10,628 nucleotides of DNA from JBEEMU01 sp043778315. Lineage in GTDB: Bacteria > Bacteroidota > Bacteroidia > Chitinophagales > Saprospiraceae. The notes below the pieces were generated by a model that had not been told where the DNA came from, searched no databases, and was given only the letters and a program-made list of their open reading frames with translations. The stretch covers positions 1 to 10,628 of the forward strand of contig JAYWGJ010000019.1 in the NCBI GenBank assembly GCA_043778315.1, written 5' to 3'. Positions 1 to 6,803 of the stretch are shown one piece after another (the first letter of the stretch is position 1; each line of letters begins with the position of its first letter). Position numbers and translations under genes: made by a program.

Positions 1-67
1 AGGGGATTTGCCAATAAAGATTCAAAGCGACAGTTAATTGCTCTGCTGTCCAAACGTCTTTTCTCAT
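1..67 (-). CDS. N-terminal fragment of a probable HNH restriction endonuclease (runs off the left edge)
   Basis: Only 22 codons are visible. They begin with an ATG whose last bases form the TGA stop of the upstream methyltransferase remnant (ATGA overlap at 64-67). The visible protein reads MRKDVWTAEQLTVALNLYWQ followed by IP. I recall the pattern W-T-x-E-x-L-x-x-A-L-N-L-Y-x-x-I-P as the typical opening of a family of HNH endonucleases often found beside C5 cytosine methyltransferases; the HNH motif itself would lie outside the window. The translational overlap suggests the two genes were once expressed together as a restriction-modification pair. The function rests on a short N-terminus plus context, so it is tentative. 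The alternative is an unrelated small protein starting at this ATG. Confidence 0.5.
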   Translation of the reverse strand, partial: MRKDVWTAEQLTVALNLYWQIP

Positions 68-249
68 AAATTAAAAAGGTTATTTTCAAACAATTCAGGA
101 CTTATTTTTTTATGATTAGCTTCGTAAGTTAAACGGGCTGCTTCGTCAATTTCAGAAGCAAACACGCATTCGCCTCCTAAGCGGTGCATTGCCAAATGAA
201 AGCCACCAATACCCGCAAATAAGTCTATAAAAGTAAAGTTTTTATTCAC
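64..249 (-). pseudogene. Truncated DNA (cytosine-5) methyltransferase, N-terminal 61 residues only
   Basis: The peptide starts MNKNFTFIDLFAGIGGFHLA. It carries C5-methyltransferase motif I (DLFAGIGGF, residues 9-17, S-adenosylmethionine binding) and a motif II-like ASEID at 32-36. Family members are usually 300-400 residues; this one stops with TGA after NNLFNL. It lacks the catalytic Pro-Cys motif IV, the target recognition region and all C-terminal motifs, so it cannot methylate DNA. The sequence looks family-like almost to the stop, and the stop overlaps the next gene's ATG. That fits an internal deletion removing the middle and end of the gene better than a point nonsense mutation, because no methyltransferase sequence follows in any minus-strand frame of the remaining 63 bases. 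The start is a GTG at 247-249; no in-frame ATG lies nearby. A weak Bacteroidota-like -7 element (TACCTTTA on the minus strand, 277-284) lies upstream, without a clear -33 partner. Confidence 0.8.
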
Positions 250-333
250 TGTTGTTATTATTACAAAATGTTTCTGTAAAGGTACAATTTTTTGTCTTTT
301 TTGTGGCGACTTACCGAGTGTTGCGCCTTTGCT

Positions 334-2016
334 TTATGCGATAGCTCGATGAACGGCTGTCATTAGTCGCGCCTCTGCTGCGTCTGCGGTGGTACAAGCG
401 GCTGCACCTTCCGCGAGTACTTTGTTTACAAAATTCTTATCTGCTAAGTCTTTTGCGTTAATTTTAACATTCAGAAACGCACCGTGAACAGCAGCCCGAG
501 CGCAAAGCGCGGCTACACCTGCGTCTGTAATAGAGTTCGGGTTGCCTGTATGTATCATCGCTTCTATAAGCGTAAAAGATTGTAGCGACAACTGCATGGT
601 ACGCTGCGGCACTTGTATAGCATACAAAGTAGCGGCTTGTATGGCGGCTGTGCGCGCCTCTTTTTCTGCTGCTGTACTTTTCGGGAGCTTAAACGCGTCC
701 ATGATACGATTAAACGAAGCGGTGTCATCATCTACTAAGTTAAGGAGTTGCGCTTGCAAGGCTTGTCCTTGCTCCGCCCACACACTAAACTCGTGCCAAC
801 GTGTATCCCAGCCGCGTTTGTGTGCAGAAAGATTAGCGACCATAGTAGCGAGGCTTACGCCCAATGCACCGACGTAAGCTGCGATAGACCCGCCACCAGG
901 CGCAGGACTTTCCGAAGCCGTTTCGTCGGCAAACGCACGAAGGTTCATCGCTATTAGCGGACGCGGCTGCGTTTCGGCAAGCAGGTACTCTATTATTTTC
1001 TTTTGTGGGTCGAACGCCGACAACTCGTCTAAACCCATCGACCGCACGGCAATTTTTATCAGTTCGGCATCGCTTACACCCGTCGAGCGTTCCTGACGTG
1101 CCGAATAATAACGTCCTGCATCAAGCAGCACCGACAAAGGTACTAAACCCACCAGTTCACTTCCCGTCACGCGCATACCGCGTGCCGCCGCGCTTGTCAC
1201 ACAGGCTTCGAAGGCTTCATGTAGTTGCGTCAAGCGAATATTAGTGATGTTCATGCTGACCTGTGCAATGCCGTACTCGGCAATATACCAGCCAATCCCT
1301 TTCACTGCTTTGCAAGTTCCTGCGATACGTTTCGGCTCGCCATGCTCGTCTAATACAGGCTTACCTGTAATCGAGTCGCCGTCGCGGACGATGCGTCCTT
1401 GCTCGCGCACATCAAAAGCAACGGCATTGGCACGTCGCTCCGACGTAGTATTTAAGTTCACATTATAAGCAATCAAAAAGTCACGCGCTCCGATAACTGT
1501 TGCGCCGCGACGCACATCATTTACCGCAGGTCCGAAATCAGGTCGCCATTCGGCGCGTTGTATCTTTGCAAAGAAACCTTCATACTCGCCTGCGCGGATA
1601 GTAGCGAGGTTCTCGCGCTCGGGTGTGAACGCGGCTGCCTCGTAGCAATAAACGGCAAGTTCTTGTTCTTCGCCTACCCGTTGCGCCAAGCGACGCGCCC
1701 ACATTGCAGTTTCTTCCATCGTGATACCACTGATAGGAATGAGCGGACATACGTCGGTTGCACCCATTCGAGGGTGTTCGCCTGTGTGTGCGCTGAGGTC
1801 GATGAGTTCGCCTGCTTTTTTGATGGCTGCATACGCCGCATCAATCACTGCTTGTGGCGTACCGACAAACGTAACTACGGTGCGGTTCGTCGCACTGCCT
1901 GCATCTACGTCCAAAAGTCTGACACCGTCGACGCGCGCTATCTCGTCCGTGATTTGTTTGATGATGGACCTATCGCGTCCTTCGCTGAAGTTAGGCACAC
2001 ATTCTATGAGTTGCAT
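334..2016 (-). CDS. ftcD: Bifunctional glutamate formimidoyltransferase / formimidoyltetrahydrofolate cyclodeaminase
   Basis: This cytoplasmic enzyme has two activities. The first moves the formimino group of N-formimino-L-glutamate, from histidine breakdown, to tetrahydrofolate. The second deaminates the product to 5,10-methenyl-tetrahydrofolate and ammonia. The 560-residue length matches the fused form. The transferase part spans about residues 1-330: it opens with MQLIECVPNFSEGRD and has SAHTGEHPRMGATDVCPLIP at 75-94, where His81 should be the catalytic histidine of the porcine enzyme. The cyclodeaminase part spans about 355-560, with the Gly-rich SPAPGGGS loop at 370-377, LVDDDTASF at 427-435 and GNPNSITDAG at 491-500. 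No frameshift or missing block is seen. The ATG at 2014-2016 gives the expected N-terminus. No hutH, hutU or hutI is within the window, so the gene stands apart from the pathway it serves. A heptamer repeat array begins 12 bases upstream of the ATG. Confidence 0.95.
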   Translation of the reverse strand: MQLIECVPNFSEGRDRSIIKQITDEIARVDGVRLLDVDAGSATNRTVVTFVGTPQAVIDAAYAAIKKAGELIDLSAHTGEHPRMGATDVCPLIPISGITMEETAMWARRLAQRVGEEQELAVYCYEAAAFTPERENLATIRAGEYEGFFAKIQRAEWRPDFGPAVNDVRRGATVIGARDFLIAYNVNLNTTSERRANAVAFDVREQGRIVRDGDSITGKPVLDEHGEPKRIAGTCKAVKGIGWYIAEYGIAQVSMNITNIRLTQLHEAFEACVTSAAARGMRVTGSELVGLVPLSVLLDAGRYYSARQERSTGVSDAELIKIAVRSMGLDELSAFDPQKKIIEYLLAETQPRPLIAMNLRAFADETASESPAPGGGSIAAYVGALGVSLATMVANLSAHKRGWDTRWHEFSVWAEQGQALQAQLLNLVDDDTASFNRIMDAFKLPKSTAAEKEARTAAIQAATLYAIQVPQRTMQLSLQSFTLIEAMIHTGNPNSITDAGVAALCARAAVHGAFLNVKINAKDLADKNFVNKVLAEGAAACTTADAAEARLMTAVHRAIA

Positions 2017-2028
2017 ACACGTTTTTTT

Positions 2029-2108
2029 AGTGATTAGTGTTAGTGATTAGTGATTAGTGATTAGTGATTAGTGATTAGTGATTAGTGATTAGTGTTAGTG
2101 ATTAGTGA
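2029..2108. repeat. Heptamer tandem repeat (AGTGATT)n next to the ftcD start
   Basis: Seven perfect consecutive copies of AGTGATT (2042-2090) are flanked on each side by one 6-base variant AGTGTT (2036-2041, 2091-2096) and then one more full copy (2029-2035, 2097-2103) plus a partial one. The array is nearly symmetrical. It lies 12-92 bases upstream of the ftcD ATG and so within its leader or promoter. The same unit in the reverse orientation occurs at 6762-6789. Confidence 0.95.
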
Positions 2109-2112
2109 CGTG

Positions 2113-2264
2113 CAACCCTGAAAGGGTTGAATATGATTTCACCTACGGTTATTCACGTTTAACCCTTTCAGGGTTGTTGTCGTATATCAATTTACCGTAG
2201 GTTTGGCTTCGCCGTACCGTAGGTTTCACCTACGGCTATGCACATTCAAGCCCATTCGGGCTTG
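2113..2264. repeat. Cluster of palindromes: two copies of an interspersed hairpin element
   Basis: Four hairpins follow one another. H1 at 2113-2129 is CAACCCT-gaa-AGGGTTG. H2 at 2161-2175 is AACCCT-ttc-AGGGTT, enclosed by a 9-bp perfect inverted repeat ACCTACGGT (2141-2149) / ACCGTAGGT (2194-2202). A third hairpin at 2217-2235 is CCGTAGGT-ttc-ACCTACGG. H3 at 2247-2264 is CAAGCCC-attc-GGGCTTG. The stretches from CCTACGG to the end of H2 (2142-2175) and from CCTACGG to the end of H3 (2229-2264) are homologous copies of one element, which is found again near 5599-5633. No T-tract follows H3 on the pump-gene strand, so classic intrinsic termination for the pump gene is not supported, although the hairpins lie just past its stop codon. 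Confidence 0.85.
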
Positions 2265-2302
2265 TTGTGCGCGAGTTCGTACACGATTCTTCTTTTTTAT
2301 TA

Positions 2303-5300
2303 TTACACTTCAACAACTACTTCTTTGTCACCGAACCAACGCCCAAATCTTTCTTTCCACGCATCTACCACACGGTACATTACAGGTACAACGAGCAGGG
2401 TAAGGAACATGGAAGAGGTGAGTCCGCCGACTAATGCCCAAGCTAATCCGTTTTTCCACTCCGCGCCCGCGCCTTTGGCGAGTGCAATTGGCAACATTCC
2501 GATTATCATGGAGAGCGTAGTCATCAAAATAGGACGCATACGCGTTTTGCCGCTTTCTATAAGGGCGGCTGCCACTTCCATACCTTCGGCTTTCTGCTGA
2601 TTAGCGAAGTCCACGAGTAAGATAGCGTTTTTTGCGACAAGCCCAATCAACATTATCATACCAATCATACTAAATATACTGAGTGCTTGCATGGTCAGCG
2701 CGAGCGCAAGGAAGGCACCGACAACCGCAACGGGGATTGAAAACAATACGACGAAAGGATAGACGTAACTGTCGTACAACGCAATCATAATAAGATAAAC
2801 TAAGAGGATAGAAGCGATGAGCGCGATGCCCATTTGACCGAATGACTCTTGCTGATTCTTCATATCGCCCTCCCAAGCCCACTGTACAGACGGGGAAATG
2901 GTTTGTCGTTTGATGAATTTCTCGATGTCTGCGCCGATACTGCCCGACGGTCTACCCAAAATGCCTGCTTTAATCGTGACGGAGGGCTGACGGTTGGAGC
3001 GTTCGAGGCGTGAGGGTCCTGTACCTTGTATTACGTCGGCAAATTGGCGAAGCATAATCACACTACCTTTATTGTTCACAAAACTAAGGTCTTCTACGTT
3101 GCCTTTATTGCGACGGTCAAAAGCGTCAAGCTGTACATTAATATCATATTCGTTGTTTCCGTCGCGGTATTTGCTGTCTGTATTGCCCGTATAGGCGGTT
3201 TGAAGGGTCGCGCCGACGCTTTCCATCGTCAAACCGAGTTCCGACATCTTATCTTTATTGATACGAATGTTCACTTCGGGACTACCCGCTTTGATGGAGA
3301 GTTCTGGGTCGACGATACCCGCGACCTTCGCGACACTATCGCGCCACACGTTCGCCACACTCAATACCGTATCTAAATTAGTGCCGTTTATCACCACTTG
3401 AATCGGCTCTTGGTCTGCGCCACCCATGATTGAAACGGGTTTTGCGCTGAATTTGACAGACGGAAAGAGTTGCGTTAGCGTATCATTAGTCCGTTTGCTT
3501 ATGATTTCGGTATGTAAACCGCGCTGATTGGCGGGTACGAGTTTGATTTGTATATCCGCTTTGTTGGCAGCCTGCGACGACCCCAACATATCGGAGGTAG
3601 AGCCGACGGTACTAAACACATTCTCTACGTTTTTGTTGGCAAACAAATACTTTTCAACGCCTTGCACTATCACATTGGTCTGCGCGAGGGTGGCGGATTT
3701 GGGTAGTTCTAATTTTATTATAAATTCGCCTCTGTCACCTGGGTTTACGAACTCCGCACCGATATAACCGTATATCACTAAGCCAAATGAGGCAAATAAT
3801 GCGCCGACTGTGAGCAATAAAACAGTGCCGCGCGTCCAAACACTACGTATCGCCCAGCGTAAAAGGACGAGATATTCGGACGTTATCCAAGCTAAAAACG
3901 CTTCAAACTTCAATACCAACCAGCCAAATAGGTTTTTATCTGATAAATGAATGACCGATGCGAATCTACTCGCGAGTAGCGGCGTGACGGTAAAAGATAC
4001 GAACAAAGAACAGAGCGTCGCCATCACTACTACGAGGGAAAATTGGCGCAAAAGGTCGCTTACAATCCCGCTAACCATCGTTAGCGGCAAGAAAACCACG
4101 ACATCGACTAAGGTAATGGAAAGTGCGGTAAAGCCTATTTCGTTACGACCGATGAGGGCGGCGGCGCGGCGTTCGGTACCCATTTCGAGGTGTCGATATA
4201 TGTTTTCTAAAACCACAATACTGTCATCTACCAAGATACCGATGACGAGCGACAACGCCAATAAGGTCATCAAATTGAGCGTAAAGCCGAGTATATACAT
4301 ACCGATAAAGGTAGTGACGAGCGATGCGGGGATTGCGAGCATCACAATAAGCGACGAGCGCAAACTATGCAAAAATAGGAGCATCACTAAGGCGACCAAA
4401 AAGATGGCAAGCATGAGGTCATGCGTGACTGCGTCGGCTGCTTGCAGGGTAAAGTCGGAGGTATCTGATGCGATGCCAAATTTGAGTTTGTCTTTGACAA
4501 ATTCTTTTTCTAATTTGGCGATTTCTTCGCGTACCGCCTTACTCACGTTCACGGCATTGGCATCTGATTGCTTCCGAACGACCATTCCAATCGCATTAAT
4601 GCCGTTTATGCGGCTCACTTTATCCACGTCGCGGGTAGAGTATGTGACATCGGCTACTTGATTGAGCCGTATCTCGGTATTGGTGTAAGGTGCGCGGAAT
4701 ATAACGATGTTTTGTAGCTCCGCAATGCTCTGATATTTGCCTGCTAAGCGGAGTGAGACCTCTGTTTGGTCGTTTTTGAGCTTACCTGTGGGGAAATCGA
4801 GGTTGTTAATGCCCACCGCTTGCACCACTTGCAAGATGCTAAGGTGATATTTGGCGAGTTCGTCTTTCTTAACCATCACTCGCACCATACGCTCCTCGCC
4901 ACCAATCAAATCAATCTGCGCTACGCCTTTGATACCTGCAAGTGCGGGCTTGATTTTGTTCTTTGCGAGGTCAAAAAAGTCGTTCGGGTTGAGGCTACTG
5001 CTCACCCCCATCTGGAAAACGGGGAGTTCATTGAAGCCAAACTTATTCACGACGGGTGCTTTGCAGTTTTTGGGCAATAAAGGAATGATTTGGTTCACTT
5101 TACGCTGTGCCGACTGCAAACTTTCGGCAAAATCCGCGTCTTTATTTAGCTCCATGATGATTAAACCGATGTTTTCTTGCGAGTTACCGCGCACCGTTTT
5201 TAATCCAGCCACGTCCGAAACGGCTTCTTCTATCTTTTTGACGACCGAGTTCTCGACCTCCGACGGCGAAGCCCCAGGGTAAATCGCTGAAATAGTCATT

Positions 5301-5431
5301 ATGGGGAACTCCATCTTGGGCATTAGCTCATAATTCAAGGAATTGTACGCTATCCAGCCGAAAAAGCCTAACGAAGCAAAGAGTACCACTATCAGAGAGG
5401 GGCGTTTAATCGCTAATTCTGTAATTGACAT
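2303..5431 (-). CDS. RND-family multidrug efflux pump (AcrB/HAE-1 type), inner membrane
   Basis: This 1042-residue proton-driven transporter has the usual RND length and layout. A first membrane helix lies at about 11-31, a large periplasmic pore/docking domain to about 335, and a helix block at about 338-490. A helix near 536-556 is followed by the second periplasmic domain to about 862, and a final helix block runs to about 1020. The proton-relay residues are present: VDDSIVVLEN at 401-410 supplies Asp402 and Asp403 (equivalent to AcrB Asp407/Asp408), and LVAKNAILLVDF at 931-942 supplies Lys934 (equivalent to Lys940). These place it in the drug-exporting HAE-1 branch rather than the heavy-metal branch. 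The substrate cannot be read from sequence. It should be trimeric, partnering the adaptor at 6800-7858 and the channel at 8748-10064. It starts at an ATG with an AT-rich leader, no Shine-Dalgarno, and is separated from the adaptor by a gene on the opposite strand. Confidence 0.95.
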   Translation of the reverse strand: MSITELAIKRPSLIVVLFASLGFFGWIAYNSLNYELMPKMEFPIMTISAIYPGASPSEVENSVVKKIEEAVSDVAGLKTVRGNSQENIGLIIMELNKDADFAESLQSAQRKVNQIIPLLPKNCKAPVVNKFGFNELPVFQMGVSSSLNPNDFFDLAKNKIKPALAGIKGVAQIDLIGGEERMVRVMVKKDELAKYHLSILQVVQAVGINNLDFPTGKLKNDQTEVSLRLAGKYQSIAELQNIVIFRAPYTNTEIRLNQVADVTYSTRDVDKVSRINGINAIGMVVRKQSDANAVNVSKAVREEIAKLEKEFVKDKLKFGIASDTSDFTLQAADAVTHDLMLAIFLVALVMLLFLHSLRSSLIVMLAIPASLVTTFIGMYILGFTLNLMTLLALSLVIGILVDDSIVVLENIYRHLEMGTERRAAALIGRNEIGFTALSITLVDVVVFLPLTMVSGIVSDLLRQFSLVVVMATLCSLFVSFTVTPLLASRFASVIHLSDKNLFGWLVLKFEAFLAWITSEYLVLLRWAIRSVWTRGTVLLLTVGALFASFGLVIYGYIGAEFVNPGDRGEFIIKLELPKSATLAQTNVIVQGVEKYLFANKNVENVFSTVGSTSDMLGSSQAANKADIQIKLVPANQRGLHTEIISKRTNDTLTQLFPSVKFSAKPVSIMGGADQEPIQVVINGTNLDTVLSVANVWRDSVAKVAGIVDPELSIKAGSPEVNIRINKDKMSELGLTMESVGATLQTAYTGNTDSKYRDGNNEYDINVQLDAFDRRNKGNVEDLSFVNNKGSVIMLRQFADVIQGTGPSRLERSNRQPSVTIKAGILGRPSGSIGADIEKFIKRQTISPSVQWAWEGDMKNQQESFGQMGIALIASILLVYLIMIALYDSYVYPFVVLFSIPVAVVGAFLALALTMQALSIFSMIGMIMLIGLVAKNAILLVDFANQQKAEGMEVAAALIESGKTRMRPILMTTLSMIIGMLPIALAKGAGAEWKNGLAWALVGGLTSSMFLTLLVVPVMYRVVDAWKERFGRWFGDKEVVVEV

Positions 5432-5572
5432 CGCTTTATTTTATATTATAATGATGATAATTAAAAGTTTTTTTTATTTTTTTTGATGCAAAATGTGTTT
5501 TGTATTGATTTATGGTGTATTTTTGTTTTTTAATTTCGCTATTTCTGTAGGTGCTTCGCACGTTCCTTTCGC
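5432..5572. other. AT-rich intergenic leader of the RND pump gene
   Basis: The stretch is very AT-rich, with runs of T on the plus strand (A on the pump-gene strand) around 5467-5483. It must hold the pump's leader and, because the opposite-strand gene at 5864-6583 interrupts the operon, probably a separate promoter. I could not identify a convincing Bacteroidota TTTG/TAnnTTTG promoter pair. A small hairpin GTGC-ttc-GCAC lies at 5551-5561. No coding sequence is visible. Confidence 0.4.
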
Positions 5573-5633
5573 TAAGGCAGTGCCTTAACTCACTCATACC
5601 TACGGTTACGAACATTTGACCCTTCCAGGGTCA
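5573..5633. repeat. Third copy of the interspersed hairpin element
   Basis: The CCTACGGTTACGAACATTTG stretch beginning at 5599 aligns with 2142 and 2229 onwards. The terminal hairpin is TGACCCT-tcc-AGGGTCA at 5617-5633. Its stem differs from both other copies yet pairs perfectly. A further hairpin TAAGGCA-g-TGCCTTA is at 5573-5587. The element lies in the gap between the pump gene and the opposite-strand hypothetical gene, next to a heptamer array, just as the 2113-2264 cluster lies next to one. Confidence 0.75.
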
Positions 5634-5670
5634 TGTAAAGCGCATACATAGACAGATACATTGCATATTA

Positions 5671-5824
5671 TTAGTTGTTCACTGTTCACTATTAACTATT
5701 CACTCAAAATTATCAACTATTCACTGTTCACTATTAGTTGTTCACTTAAAATTATTAGTTGTTCACTCAAAACTGTTCACTAACCACTCAAAACTGTTTA
5801 CTGTTCACTATTCACTGTTCACTA
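5671..5824. repeat. Heptamer array (TTCACTR-type), 22 units in strict 7-base register
   Basis: The 154 bases divide exactly into 22 heptamers. Most are TTCACTA, TTCACTG or TTCACTC, mixed with TTAGTTG, TTAACTA and TCAACTA. Units with little similarity (AAAATTA at 5706 and 5748, AAAACTG at 5769 and 5790) occupy exactly 7 bases each, so the register is never lost. The array ends 39 bases before the ATG of the hypothetical gene. An in-frame reading back into it would add a spurious 35-residue N-terminus to that protein. Confidence 0.9.
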
Positions 5825-5863
5825 AAAAAAAAGTTTTTCCATAATCATTTAAATAACAAAATC

Positions 5864-6583
5864 ATGTCTAATCAATCCGAGGTCAGCCACGCCAAAAATG
5901 TGGCAAACTTTTTCTTGTTAATTCAAGAACTCAAACAATTCGGCGCAAGCTACAACCCATCTAATAGCGACTTGCTTATCGCTAATTTGGAGATGAAGCA
6001 CCAAACTGCCGAATCGGCGCAGCAAACGCTCAACAACGCGCTGCCTACTTTCAACGCCAGCACTATTTCGCGGCACGATGCGTTTGGTTCGCTCAACTCC
6101 ATGGTAACCAGGAGCTTAGGTATGCTCCGTGCGAGCGGTACGAGTGCTGCTAAGGTCAAAAACGCAGAGCAATGGGCGCGCAAACTACGCGGTATGAGCA
6201 AAAGTAAAGCTGCTGTCGTCGCCTCCGCAACGGCTACTATTTCTACGTCGCAACAATCTTTCGATATGAAGATTGATTTATTTGATAAGTTTTTAGCCGA
6301 ACTCGAAACCGAGCCTAAATACGCCCCTAACGAGGTTGATTTGACCACCGCAAGCCTCCGTAATCTGTACCAAACAATGGATATTGCCAATAAAGCCATC
6401 AAAACTGCCGCGCCGATTGTATCTGCTGCTCGCGACACGCGCAATACCGTTTTGTATAACGAAACAGATGGCTTGGTGTTAGTTGCTAAGCAAATCAAGG
6501 AGTATGTTAAAGCCGTTTACGGGTTTAATAATACCAATTATAAGAAAGTTTCGGGTATTGCGTTTCGTGTTTTGTCGCACTAA
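5864..6583 (+). CDS. Hypothetical protein with internal duplication, Bacteroidota-type family of unknown function
   Basis: I recognise the general pattern of an uncharacterised family from Bacteroidota but know of no assigned function. The ATG at 5864-5866 gives a 239-residue protein opening MSNQSEVSHAKNVANFF. An upstream in-frame start at 5759 would only translate repeat DNA and was not used. There is no signal peptide or membrane helix, so it is likely cytoplasmic. It is rich in Ala, Ser, Asn and Lys and looks mostly helical. Two halves resemble each other: YNPSNSDL at 30-37 matches YAPNEVDL at 153-160, and each is followed by about 55 residues of helix-like sequence. A Ser/Ala/Lys-rich linker joins them near 110-130, then ISTSQQSFDMKI at 126-137. 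The gene is the only plus-strand gene, divergent from the pump and convergent with the adaptor, so it interrupts the efflux cluster. A terminator-like hairpin lies 24 bases after its stop. Confidence 0.85.
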   Translation: MSNQSEVSHAKNVANFFLLIQELKQFGASYNPSNSDLLIANLEMKHQTAESAQQTLNNALPTFNASTISRHDAFGSLNSMVTRSLGMLRASGTSAAKVKNAEQWARKLRGMSKSKAAVVASATATISTSQQSFDMKIDLFDKFLAELETEPKYAPNEVDLTTASLRNLYQTMDIANKAIKTAAPIVSAARDTRNTVLYNETDGLVLVAKQIKEYVKAVYGFNNTNYKKVSGIAFRVLSH

Positions 6584-6606
6584 AATTAATTTATTTACTA
6601 CTATTT

Positions 6607-6683
6607 AATTATGAATTATGAGTTATGAATTATTTGAGTGTACCGCATTCATAATTCATAATTTATAATTCATAATTTTTTTT
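6607..6683 (+). terminator. Probable intrinsic terminator built from inverted heptamer repeats
   Basis: The left arm 6607-6632 (TTATGAA/TTATGAG heptamers) pairs over 26 positions with the right arm 6652-6677 (TTCATAA/TTTATAA heptamers). Only two mismatches occur, and both would be G-U pairs in RNA. The loop is 19 bases. A run of eight T (6676-6683) follows directly on the plus strand. It lies 24 bases past the stop of the hypothetical gene and between two convergent genes, the expected place for a terminator. The stem is unusually AT-rich, which weakens the call. Confidence 0.5.
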
Positions 6684-6740
6684 ACCTAATTCATAATTTT
6701 TTCTAAATACAACAATAATTTATTAACCAGGCAATAAAAA

Positions 6741-6803
6741 CTATTCATTATTTATTGTTTACTAATCACTAATCACTAATCACTAATCACTATTCACTAT
6801 TAG
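6741..6803. repeat. Heptamer array (CTAATCA)n overlapping the adaptor stop codon
   Basis: Nine consecutive heptamers are present: CTATTCA, TTATTTA, TTGTTTA, four perfect CTAATCA (6762-6789), CTATTCA and CTATTAG. The last unit contains the TAA stop codon of the adaptor gene (6800-6802, minus strand), so the array runs directly into the coding end. The CTAATCA unit is the reverse complement, rotated, of the AGTGATT unit at 2029-2108. Confidence 0.9.

Noticed and set aside
2247..2264. Intrinsic terminator of the RND pump gene
   Set aside because: The hairpin is strong but no T-run follows on the minus strand, and the same hairpin belongs to an interspersed element found elsewhere.
5759..5863. 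35-residue N-terminal extension of the hypothetical protein
   Set aside because: It is translated heptamer repeat and AT-rich leader; the family-like sequence begins at the ATG at 5864.
5950..6498. 182-residue minus-strand frame opposite the hypothetical gene
   Set aside because: The plus-strand protein matches a recognisable Bacteroidota pattern; the reverse frame shows no motif and fits a mirror of that coding sequence.
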